Shown here piece after piece: positions 1 to 5,118 of a stretch of 5,118 nt of DNA. The stretch is from Azonexus sp. GTDB taxonomy: Bacteria; Pseudomonadota; Gammaproteobacteria; Burkholderiales; Rhodocyclaceae. Location of the stretch: positions 1 to 5,118 of the forward strand of contig JAUYQT010000040.1 in the NCBI GenBank assembly GCA_030697085.1, given 5' to 3'. The translations under genes were made by a program, and so were the position numbers. The number at the start of each line of letters is the position of its first letter. Position 1 is the stretch's first letter. The notes beneath the pieces were generated by a model. It had not been told where the DNA came from and ran no database searches. It worked only from the letters and a program-made list of their open reading frames with translations.

Positions 1-5
1 CACAC

Positions 6-19
6 GGCCGCCCGGTTTT
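6..19. terminator. Possible half of a terminator hairpin, cut by the window edge
   Basis: On the plus strand a GC-rich arm (GGCCGCCCGG) is followed directly by TTTT; on the minus strand, just after the gltA stop, this reads AAAA followed by CCGGGCGGCC. That is the form of one arm of a bidirectional rho-independent terminator. The matching arm would lie outside the window, so the call is tentative. Confidence 0.35.
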
Positions 20-23
20 CGAT

Positions 24-1322
24 TTAGCCGCGTTCAGCCAGTGGCACCACATCGCGCTTGGCAGCGCCAAGGTAAAGCTGGCGCGGACGACCAATCTTGT
101 ATTCCGGATCTGAAATCATTTCTTCCCACTGCGTCATCCAGCCCACGGTACGGGCCAGAGCGAAGATGCAGGTGAACATTTCGGTCGGAATACCGATCGC
201 CTTCTGAACAATGCCAGAGTAGAAGTCGACGTTCGGATAAAGCTTCTTCTCGACGAAGTACGGATCTTCCAGAGCAATTCTTTCCAGTTCCATAGCCAGC
301 TTGAACAGACGATCGTTTTCCAGACCCAGTTCGCTCAAAACCTCGTTACAGACCTTGCGCATCATCGTGGCGCGCGGATCGAAGTTTTTATAAACGCGGT
401 GACCGAAACCCATCAGCTTGAAGGAATCATTCTTATCCTTGGCACGAGCGATAAATTCAGGAACGCGCGAAACGTCACCAATTTCTTCAAGCATCTGCAA
501 ACAAGCTTCGTTTGCACCGCCGTGCGCCGGTCCCCACAGGCAAGCAATACCTGCAGCAATACAGGCAAACGGGTTGGCACCAGACGACCCGGCCAAGCGC
601 ACCGTCGAGGTGGAGGCATTTTGCTCGTGATCAGCATGCAGCGTAAAAATTGTGTCGAGCGCACGAACCAGTACTGGATTTGGAACATATTTTTCGCACG
701 GGTTACCAAACATCATGCGCATGAAGTTTTCGGTATAACCCAGCTCATTGTCCGGATACATGAACGGCGCGCCGGAGTTGTATTTATAAGTCATCGCAAC
801 AATGGTCGGCAACTTGGCAACAATACGATTGAAGCTGATATTGCGATGTTCTGCATCCGAGTAATCCATCGCCTCATGATAGAAGGCGGAAAGAGCACCA
901 ACCACCCCAACCATCACAGCCATTGGGTGAGCATCACGACGGAAACCATTATAGAAACGGGTCAGCTGATCGTGAACCATCGTGTGATTTTTGATGGTAT
1001 TTTCGAAGTCAAATTTCTGCTTGGCATTCGGCAACTCACCATTCTTCAGCAGATATGTAACTTCGAGAAAGCTGCAGTTCTCAGCGAGCTGTTCAATCGG
1101 GTAACCACGATAAAGCAGTTGGCCAACATCGCCGTCGATAAACGTAATAGTAGATTTGCAACTTGCGGTAGATAAAAACCCGGAATCATATGTAAACAAG
1201 CCGGTTTTTGCACCCAGGGTACGAATATCGATGCAGTCGTTGCCGTGCGTCGGGGACATGATCTGAAAGTCAACGGGAGCCTGCCCATCGATTGTCAAAG
1301 TTGCTTTGCGTTCGGTCGTCAT
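24..1322 (-). CDS. gltA: Type II citrate synthase
   Basis: Condenses oxaloacetate and acetyl-CoA to citrate in the cytoplasm, the entry step of the TCA cycle. The 432-residue product is close to the usual length of the hexameric Gram-negative enzyme (E. coli about 427). The catalytic triad is visible: His267 in [10 protein letters not shown], His308 in [12 protein letters not shown] and Asp366 in NVDFYSG. The substrate-binding block [14 protein letters not shown] lies at 229-242. Residues matching the E. coli NADH-inhibition site also appear kept with an offset of 3 (His113, Tyr148, Arg166, Lys170, and Cys209 in NPCE), so allosteric inhibition by NADH is likely; this alignment is from memory. 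The ATG at 1322 has AGGGA (1334-1330) 7 nt upstream. The gene follows sdhE by 84 nt on the same strand, a common betaproteobacterial arrangement, and could be read by transcripts from the sdh promoter. The stop is TAA at 26-24. Identification is firm. Confidence 0.98.
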   Translation of the reverse strand: MTTERKATLTIDGQAPVDFQIMSPTHGNDCIDIRTLGAKTGLFTYDSGFLSTASCKSTITFIDGDVGQLLYRGYPIEQLAENCSFLEVTYLLKNGELPNAKQKFDFENTIKNHTMVHDQLTRFYNGFRRDAHPMAVMVGVVGALSAFYHEAMDYSDAEHRNISFNRIVAKLPTIVAMTYKYNSGAPFMYPDNELGYTENFMRMMFGNPCEKYVPNPVLVRALDTIFTLHADHEQNASTSTVRLAGSSGANPFACIAAGIACLWGPAHGGANEACLQMLEEIGDVSRVPEFIARAKDKNDSFKLMGFGHRVYKNFDPRATMMRKVCNEVLSELGLENDRLFKLAMELERIALEDPYFVEKKLYPNVDFYSGIVQKAIGIPTEMFTCIFALARTVGWMTQWEEMISDPEYKIGRPRQLYLGAAKRDVVPLAERG

Positions 1323-1406
1323 GGTTTCTTCCCTATACAGGTGTTGGTTATTACTACAATGTCAATATCAGCGGCAAATTTGCTTAAGTTAGAGTGCCAA
1401 CCTTAC
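1323..1406. other. Spacer between sdhE and gltA
   Basis: This 84-nt gap contains a perfect 10-bp palindrome, GCAAATTTGC (1374-1383), and a weak imperfect inverted repeat, TTAAGT (1410-1405) with ACTTAA (1389-1384), that begins at the sdhE stop codon. The stem is AT-rich, interrupted and not followed by a T-run, so it is not a convincing terminator. No well-spaced promoter is visible. Read-through from sdhE into gltA is therefore plausible. Confidence 0.5.
1330..1334 (-). promoter_or_regulatory. Ribosome binding site of gltA
   Basis: AGGGA on the minus strand, 7 nt before the gltA ATG at 1322. This is a normal position and shows that gltA is translated independently of sdhE, unlike the coupled genes upstream. 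Confidence 0.6.
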
Positions 1407-1649
1407 TTAACTCTTACGAAGCATTGCCACGATTGAGGAAATGCGTGGATCGTCACATTCTGCCTGACCGCTAATCAAGTGCCAGGCGTCATGATCTTCC
1501 ATATCCGCGAACTCGGCGAAGGCTTGCTGCTCGTCATCGGTCAACTTCTCGAACTGCTCGTCAAGAAACCGGGTTAACGAAATATCGACTTCCAGCAAGC
1601 CTCGACGAACACAGCGCCAACGGAGCTTCTCGAAAGCTTCGCGTTGCAT
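1407..1649 (-). CDS. sdhE: Succinate dehydrogenase assembly factor SdhE (FAD assembly factor, YgfY/SDH5 family)
   Basis: A small soluble protein of 80 residues that binds SdhA and promotes covalent FAD attachment. The family signature RGxxE is present as Arg16-Gly-Leu-Leu-Glu20, followed by VDISL as in relatives. An acidic helical middle (LTDDEQQAFAEFADMED, 36-52) and a WHLISG segment (56-61) match the five-helix fold of the family. E. coli SdhE has 88 residues; this one is slightly shorter at the C-terminus. The open frame extends upstream to 1733, but the extra 28 codons lie inside sdhB in another frame and resemble nothing in the family. The ATG at 1649 is therefore chosen; it overlaps the sdhB stop as TGATG. 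I see no good Shine-Dalgarno sequence before it, so translation is probably coupled to sdhB. E. coli keeps sdhE away from sdh; its place here inside the operon matches its role directly. The YgfY/CptB name was once tied to a toxin-antitoxin role, which the context does not support. Confidence 0.95.
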   Translation of the reverse strand: MQREAFEKLRWRCVRRGLLEVDISLTRFLDEQFEKLTDDEQQAFAEFADMEDHDAWHLISGQAECDDPRISSIVAMLRKS

Positions 1650-2359
1650 CAAACCGCTCGGCGAACCATCATGTCCTTGATCTTGCCAATAGCTTTGGTC
1701 GGGTTCAAGCCTTTCGGGCAGACATCGACACAATTCATGATGCTATGGCAGCGGAACAGACGGTACGGATCTTCGAGATTATCAAGCCGCTCATTCGTCG
1801 CTTGGTCGCGAGTATCGGCAATAAAGCGATAAGCCGCCAGCAAACCGGCTGGGCCGACAAATTTGTCTGGATTCCACCAGAACGATGGGCAGGCTGTCGA
1901 ACAACAGGCGCACAGGATGCACTCGTAAAGACCATTCAACTCCTCGCGATCATCCGGGGACTGAAGACGCTCGCGTTCGGGTGGCGGATCGTTATTGATC
2001 AGGTACGGCTTGATCGAGTGATACTGCTTGAAGAACTGTGTCATATCGACGATCAGGTCACGAATCACCGGCAAGCCGGGGAGCGGACGCAGGACGATCG
2101 GCTGCTTCAAGTCGTTGATTTCAGTCAGACAGGCCAAACCATTCTTGCCATTGATATTCATGGCGTCGGAGCCACAAATCCCCTCACGGCAAGAGCGACG
2201 GTAGGCGATCGAGTCGTCCTTCGCTTTCAGCTTGGTCAGGGCATCCAGCAACTTGCGATCGGTCGGATCGAGGTCAACTGTGATTTCTTGCATGTAGGGC
2301 GCATCGTCCTTGTCCGGATCGTAGCGATAGATGCTGAATTGAACCGTGCGTTTGCTCAT
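1649..2359 (-). CDS. sdhB: Succinate dehydrogenase iron-sulfur subunit
   Basis: Carries electrons from SdhA flavin to ubiquinone through three iron-sulfur clusters. With the ATG at 2359 the product has 236 residues (E. coli 238). The N-terminal ferredoxin-like domain holds the [2Fe-2S] site as Cys57, Cys62, Asp65 and Cys77; Asp replaces the third Cys, as in E. coli SdhB. The C-terminal domain has CILCACCSTACP (147-158) and CHSIMNCVDVCP (204-215). By family pattern Cys147, Cys150, Cys153 and Cys214 bind [4Fe-4S], and Cys157, Cys204 and Cys210 bind [3Fe-4S]. Trp162 and His205 correspond to quinone-site residues. The frame opens with a TTG at 2371 that would add four residues (MESR). The ATG is preferred because GGAG at 2369-2366 sits 6 nt before it. 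The gene starts 12 nt after the sdhA stop, and its TGA overlaps the sdhE start by one base. Confidence 0.98.
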   Translation of the reverse strand: MSKRTVQFSIYRYDPDKDDAPYMQEITVDLDPTDRKLLDALTKLKAKDDSIAYRRSCREGICGSDAMNINGKNGLACLTEINDLKQPIVLRPLPGLPVIRDLIVDMTQFFKQYHSIKPYLINNDPPPERERLQSPDDREELNGLYECILCACCSTACPSFWWNPDKFVGPAGLLAAYRFIADTRDQATNERLDNLEDPYRLFRCHSIMNCVDVCPKGLNPTKAIGKIKDMMVRRAV

Positions 2360-2365
2360 TCTGGA

Positions 2366-2369
2366 CTCC
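2366..2369 (-). promoter_or_regulatory. Ribosome binding site of sdhB
   Basis: GGAG on the minus strand in the 12-nt gap after sdhA, 6 nt before the ATG at 2359. It overlaps the possible TTG start at 2371, which makes that TTG an unlikely initiator. Confidence 0.7.
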
Positions 2370-2371
2370 AA

Positions 2372-4156
2372 TTAGTACGAGCGCGTCTTGAGCTCGATAG
2401 CCTCGACAGACGAGGGCTGCATATTGACTGGCTTGTAGCTGATCGAGTTATCAACCGGCGAGAACAGCGTGTGCTTGAGCCACTCAGCATCATTCCGGCC
2501 ATTCGGAAACTCGACGCTATCCGGCGCATCATCACGAACATGGGCGCCGCGTGACTCCTTGCGGGCCTCTGCGGAAATCATCGTTGCCTTGGCAACTTCG
2601 ATCAGATTCTCGACTTCAAGAGCTTCGACGCGGGCAGTATTCCAGACCTTGGACTTATCCTTGATCTCTAGCTGACGAGCCGCTTTTTCGACGTCGAGAA
2701 TTTTTTCGACACCCTGTTTCAGCAAGTCACCAAAACGGAAAACGCCGGCATGATCCTGCATGGTGCGCTGCATGGCCAGGCGAGTTTCCTGAACATTAGC
2801 CCCACCCTTGCGGTTATCCAACGCGCTGATCCGCGCCAGAGTCCGGTCAGCAACATCTTTCGGCAAATCACGATGAACGCGACCCGCTTTCAGATCTTCT
2901 ACTGCAGCATCGCCAGCCGACTTACCGAAAACAAGAAGATCAAGCAGTGAATTGGTACCGAGACGGTTGGCACCATGCACCGAGGCGCAGGCACATTCGC
3001 CACCGGCATAGAAGCCAGGAACAATGGCTGACGGATTGTCGCCTTGCGGCATAACGACACGACCGGTGAAATGGGTCGGAATGCCACCCATCTGGTAGTG
3101 ACAGGTCGGAACCACCGGCAACGGCTCTTTAATGCAGTCGACGCCAGCAAACTGAATGCCGATCTCGCGGATACCCGGGAGGCGCTTCATGATCGTTGCC
3201 GGATCGAGGTGAGTTACATCGAGTAGTACGTAATCCTTATTCACACCGCAACCACGACCCTCCTTGATTTCGGTCGTCATGGCGCGGGAAACCACGTCAC
3301 GGGAGGCCAGATCCTTGGCATTCGGTGCGTAGCGCTCCATAAAGCGCTCCTTACTACTATTGCGCAGGATGCCGCCTTCACCACGCACACCTTCAGTAAT
3401 CAACACGCCCGCACCCGCCACGCCGGTCGGATGAAACTGCCAGAACTCCATATCTTCGAGCGGAATACCTGCCCGTGCCGCCATACCCAGACCGTCGCCG
3501 GTATTGATAAAGGCATTCGTCGAAGAGTAATAGATACGACCAGCGCCACCGGTGGCGAAAACCGTCGCACGAGCCTGGAAGATCACGATCTCGCCAGTTT
3601 CCATTTCCATGGCGGTCACGCCGAGAACGTGCCCTTCTTCATCACGAATCAGGTCGAGCGCCATCCATTCAACAAAAAATTGGGTATTGGCTTTAACGTT
3701 ACGCTGATACATGGCATGCAACATGGCGTGACCGGTTCGGTCAGCAGCCGCGCAGGAACGACGCACTGGCTTTTCACCGAAGTTTGACATGTGACCGCCG
3801 AACGGACGCTGATAAATTTTGCCGTTATCCGTACGATCAAAAGGCATACCGTAGTGCTCAAGCTCAACGACCACTTCGTTGGCCTTCTTGCACATGAACT
3901 CGATAGCGTCCTGATCACCAAGCCCGTCTGAGCCCTTGACGGTGTCGTACATGTGCCAATGCCAATGATCTTCCTCGGAGTTACCGAGCGAAGCGGCAAC
4001 ACCACCCTGTGCCGCAACAGTATGCGAACGGGTCGGAAAAACTTTGGAGAGCACGGCCGTTTTCATACCGGCTTCAGACAATTGAATTGCGGAACGCAGA
4101 CCTGCGCCACCGGCACCAACGATCACTGCGTCAAACTTCAGAATAGGAACACTCAC
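2372..4156 (-). CDS. sdhA: Succinate dehydrogenase flavoprotein subunit
   Basis: The catalytic subunit, oxidising succinate to fumarate on the cytoplasmic face of the inner membrane. From the GTG at 4156 it has 594 residues (E. coli 588). The FAD-binding GAGGAG lies at 14-19, and the covalent FAD attachment is His45 in RSHTVAAQGG. Active-site residues include His242 (FHPTG), Thr254-Glu255, Arg286, His353 (CHYQMGG) and Arg398 (GANRLGTNSLLD), the last two shifted by one from E. coli His354 and Arg399. FAD contacts around GGECACASVHG (385-395) and the C-terminal SRGAH (535-539) are also intact. The open frame runs back to a GTG at 4189, inside sdhD. The GTG at 4156 is preferred because GGAGG (4169-4165) is 8 nt upstream and residue numbers then match E. 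coli exactly through His45, His242 and Arg286. It begins 2 nt after the sdhD stop, so translation is likely coupled. Confidence 0.98.
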   Translation of the reverse strand: MSVPILKFDAVIVGAGGAGLRSAIQLSEAGMKTAVLSKVFPTRSHTVAAQGGVAASLGNSEEDHWHWHMYDTVKGSDGLGDQDAIEFMCKKANEVVVELEHYGMPFDRTDNGKIYQRPFGGHMSNFGEKPVRRSCAAADRTGHAMLHAMYQRNVKANTQFFVEWMALDLIRDEEGHVLGVTAMEMETGEIVIFQARATVFATGGAGRIYYSSTNAFINTGDGLGMAARAGIPLEDMEFWQFHPTGVAGAGVLITEGVRGEGGILRNSSKERFMERYAPNAKDLASRDVVSRAMTTEIKEGRGCGVNKDYVLLDVTHLDPATIMKRLPGIREIGIQFAGVDCIKEPLPVVPTCHYQMGGIPTHFTGRVVMPQGDNPSAIVPGFYAGGECACASVHGANRLGTNSLLDLLVFGKSAGDAAVEDLKAGRVHRDLPKDVADRTLARISALDNRKGGANVQETRLAMQRTMQDHAGVFRFGDLLKQGVEKILDVEKAARQLEIKDKSKVWNTARVEALEVENLIEVAKATMISAEARKESRGAHVRDDAPDSVEFPNGRNDAEWLKHTLFSPVDNSISYKPVNMQPSSVEAIELKTRSY

Positions 4157-4158
4157 GC

Positions 4159-4506
4159 TTACAGCCTCCAGAGAATCGCAGCAGCCCACGCGGTGTAACC
4201 CACCAGCGCGGTGACGGTCAGCACGTGCAAGGACAGGCGCAGGCCCGTCGGCTTGACGTAGTCCATCCAGATATCACGCACACCAATCCAGGCGTGGTAA
4301 AAAAGACTAACAAAGAAGAGGAAAGTCAGGAACTTGATGACACCATTGGCAAATACACCTTGCCAAGCCTCAAATGTTCCCGGTCGCACAATCAAAAGCA
4401 CTGCAACCATTAATACGGAGTACACGGCCATGATAACTGCGGTGGCGCGCTGAATAATCCAGTCCTTGATGCCGTAATGAGCCCCAACAACAGTACGGTT
4501 GATCAC
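4159..4506 (-). CDS. sdhD: Succinate dehydrogenase membrane anchor subunit SdhD (cytochrome b556 small subunit)
   Basis: One of two membrane anchors of complex II; with SdhC it holds haem b and forms the ubiquinone site. The product has 115 residues, the same as E. coli SdhD. Three hydrophobic helices are visible at about 17-40, 56-77 and 89-113. His71 (YHAWIG) matches the SdhD-side haem region, and Asp82-Tyr83 in the DYVKP motif match the quinone-site Asp82 and Tyr83 of E. coli without offset. The start is a GTG that overlaps the sdhC stop as GTGA (4 nt shared). Upstream lies a run of five G at 4519-4515, 8 nt before the start, which may serve as a ribosome binding site; coupling to sdhC is also likely. 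Anchor subunits diverge fast, so the matched residues and the gene order carry the call. Confidence 0.96.
   Translation of the reverse strand: MINRTVVGAHYGIKDWIIQRATAVIMAVYSVLMVAVLLIVRPGTFEAWQGVFANGVIKFLTFLFFVSLFYHAWIGVRDIWMDYVKPTGLRLSLHVLTVTALVGYTAWAAAILWRL
4165..4169 (-). promoter_or_regulatory. Ribosome binding site of sdhA
   Basis: GGAGG on the minus strand, within the last codons of sdhD and 8 nt before the GTG at 4156. It is the strongest Shine-Dalgarno match in the operon and supports that GTG over the upstream GTG at 4189. Confidence 0.8.
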
Positions 4507-4889
4507 AGCAAAATCCCCCAGAAAATCAAGGTCAAAGGAATGCTGACCGCAAAGACAATGGCTGCTGATTTGCGAGAAGCTTCTTTTTCAATACCAATAT
4601 GCAAATCGAGCAACAGAAAGCGGATGCCCGCACAAAAATGGTGAATAAATGCCCAGATCAACCCCGCCAAAACCACTTTTACCGGCAAACTGGCAAAGAC
4701 AGCTTTAAAGGTAGCGAAGCTTTCTACCGAAGTCAGGCTCGCTGAAAAGAGCCAAAGCATTAGCGGAAAACAAAGAAACAAACCAGCACCGCTAACGCGA
4801 TGAAGAATTGAAACTTTGCCCGCCAACGGCAACCTTATTGAAGCCAAGTCCAAGTTTTTTGGACGTTTCTTGATGGTCAACTCTGCCAT
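4503..4889 (-). CDS. sdhC: Succinate dehydrogenase cytochrome b556 subunit SdhC
   Basis: The large membrane anchor of complex II and first gene of the operon. From the ATG at 4889 it has 128 residues (E. coli 129). The N-terminal RPKNLDL matches the family RPxNLDL motif. Ser27, His30 and Arg31 in SILHRVSG correspond to the E. coli quinone-site residues of the same numbers, and His84 in HHFCAGIR to the haem b ligand. Three hydrophobic helices lie at about 29-50, 70-95 and 109-128. A second in-frame ATG lies at 4898 and would add MTF. The inner ATG is preferred because GAGG at 4902-4899 is 9 nt from it but touches the outer ATG directly, and because the E. coli numbering then fits exactly. Its stop overlaps the sdhD start. 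Confidence 0.96.
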   Translation of the reverse strand: MAELTIKKRPKNLDLASIRLPLAGKVSILHRVSGAGLFLCFPLMLWLFSASLTSVESFATFKAVFASLPVKVVLAGLIWAFIHHFCAGIRFLLLDLHIGIEKEASRKSAAIVFAVSIPLTLIFWGILL

Positions 4890-4898
4890 GAACGTCAT

Positions 4899-4902
4899 CC
4901 TC
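4899..4902 (-). promoter_or_regulatory. Ribosome binding site of sdhC
   Basis: GAGG on the minus strand lies 9 nt before the ATG at 4889 and 0 nt before the ATG at 4898. A Shine-Dalgarno element cannot work with no spacer, so this site decides in favour of the downstream start. Confidence 0.7.
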
Positions 4903-4912
4903 GCGTAATAGT

Positions 4913-4924
4913 GCGGTTAACCGC
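4913..4924. repeat. Perfect 12-bp palindrome in the sdhC leader
   Basis: GCGGTTAACCGC reads the same on both strands. It lies between the likely transcription start and the sdhC ribosome binding site, ending 10 nt before GAGG. It could be a dimeric regulator's operator, or in the transcript a short hairpin with a 4-bp GCGG/CCGC stem and a UUAA loop. Sequence alone does not decide between these. Confidence 0.6.
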
Positions 4925-4950
4925 TTGTACGTCGTTTTAAAAGAGCCATA

Positions 4951-4956
4951 ATTATA
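4951..4956 (-). promoter_or_regulatory. Probable -10 element of the sdhCDABE promoter
   Basis: A perfect TATAAT on the minus strand, about 62 nt before the sdhC ATG. It would place the transcription start near 4944 and give a leader of roughly 55 nt. No good -35 hexamer lies at 16-18 nt spacing (the 17-nt position reads CTACTT), and the TG before the hexamer directly abuts it, so it is not a standard extended -10. If this is the promoter, it probably needs an activator. The assignment rests on one hexamer and on position. Confidence 0.5.
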
Positions 4957-4974
4957 CATTCAAAATCCGCCCAA

Positions 4975-5019
4975 AGTAGCCAAGGCTGGCGTATTCAAGG
5001 CTACTCCCAAGGGACTACT
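4975..5019. repeat. Cluster of short direct and inverted repeats upstream of the sdh promoter
   Basis: On the plus strand CAAGGCT occurs at 4981-4987 and 4996-5002, and CAAGG again at 5008-5012. CTACT occurs at 5001-5005 and 5015-5019. AGTAGCC at 4975-4981 and its complement GGCTACT at 4999-5005 form a perfect 7-bp inverted repeat with a 17-bp spacer. The cluster covers the place where a -35 element and an upstream activator site would be expected for the TATAAT at 4956-4951. Confidence 0.5.
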
Positions 5020-5118
5020 TCTCTTCGCTCACCCGAGATCGTTCCGATAATAATGCCGGCGTGTGCAATACAATCCACGCCGCCACTCGACCGGTTTATT
5101 ACCGTAGCTATACGCCGT

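Larger units (their letters stand above)
4890..5118. other. Non-coding region upstream of sdhC
   Basis: This 229-base stretch holds the probable sdh promoter, the repeat cluster and the leader palindrome listed separately. Beyond about 5020 I recognise nothing. Short frames run to the window edge on both strands (for example plus strand from an ATG at 5053), but none has a clear ribosome binding site or a recognisable protein sequence. Either end of a neighbouring gene could begin near the edge and cannot be judged from here. Confidence 0.6.

Noticed and set aside
399..1175. A long plus-strand open frame (258 codons) antisense to gltA.
   Set aside because: It is fully inside gltA on the opposite strand and resembles no protein family; it is a shadow of the gltA codons.
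1360..1365. A consensus -35 hexamer TTGACA on the minus strand upstream of gltA.
   Set aside because: No -10-like hexamer lies 16-18 nt downstream (the 17-nt position reads ACCTGT), and the best candidate at 20-22 nt would put the transcription start on or past the ribosome binding site.
1384..1410. An inverted repeat TTAAGT/ACTTAA at the sdhE stop as a terminator.
   Set aside because: The 6-bp stem is AT-rich, interrupted by a mismatch when extended, and not followed by a T-run.
1649..1733. An N-terminal extension of SdhE by 28 residues (MCRCLPERLEPDQ...).
   Set aside because: It overlaps the conserved end of sdhB in another frame and would make SdhE longer than the family's usual length with no matching sequence.
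1745..2554. A long plus-strand open frame (269 codons) antisense to sdhB and the end of sdhA.
   Set aside because: It lies wholly opposite two well-conserved genes, has no ribosome binding site or recognisable domain, and its composition is what complementary reading of real codons gives.
5053..5118. A possible divergent gene starting with ATG at 5053 on the plus strand and open to the window edge (22 codons, MPACAIQSTPP...).
   Set aside because: No Shine-Dalgarno sequence lies at proper spacing, other frames are equally open here, and 22 residues show no recognisable family. A divergent regulator would be plausible but is not supported.
5029..5118. A minus-strand frame ending in TGA near 5030 that could be the C-terminus of an upstream gene.
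   Set aside because: About 29 residues with no recognisable motif; a second minus-strand frame is equally open to about 5001. The evidence does not separate coding from chance.
1..5118. A novel accessory, defence or mobile system.
   Set aside because: All coding capacity is taken by six intact TCA-cycle genes in a known order. I saw no transposase, integrase, terminal repeats, CRISPR-like array or tRNA.

Overview
The window is a compact housekeeping block of the tricarboxylic acid cycle. All recognisable genes lie on the minus strand, so transcription runs from right to left: sdhC, sdhD, sdhA, sdhB, sdhE, gltA. Together they encode the four subunits of succinate dehydrogenase (respiratory complex II), the factor that helps flavinylate its SdhA subunit, and a type II citrate synthase. 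The gene order, the E. coli-like protein sequences, the SdhE family assembly factor and the moderate base composition suggest a betaproteobacterium. Rhodocyclales relatives are my best guess, but this rests on remembered protein similarity only.

Layout, following transcription: 5118-4890 is a non-coding leader and promoter region with a perfect TATAAT -10 hexamer (4951-4956), a cluster of short direct and inverted repeats just upstream of it (4975-5019), and a perfect 12-bp palindrome (4913-4924) between promoter and ribosome binding site. Then come sdhC (4889-4503), sdhD (4506-4159), sdhA (4156-2372), sdhB (2359-1649) and sdhE (1649-1407). These five are tightly packed: 4-nt overlap, 2-nt gap, 12-nt gap, 1-nt overlap. 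An 84-nt spacer without a convincing terminator or promoter follows, then gltA (1322-24). The last 23 bases at the left edge look like one arm of a GC-rich hairpin cut by the window end.

The genes work as one functional unit. SdhC and SdhD anchor the complex in the inner membrane and hold haem b and the ubiquinone site. SdhB relays electrons through three iron-sulfur clusters. SdhA oxidises succinate at a covalently bound FAD, whose attachment SdhE promotes. GltA feeds carbon into the same cycle by condensing oxaloacetate with acetyl-CoA.

Every key residue I checked in the six proteins is present, and no gene is broken. I found no mobile element, CRISPR array, RNA gene or new system. The points of interest are regulatory: the promoter region with its repeats and leader palindrome, start codons that differ from the longest open frames, and a possible terminator at the left edge.
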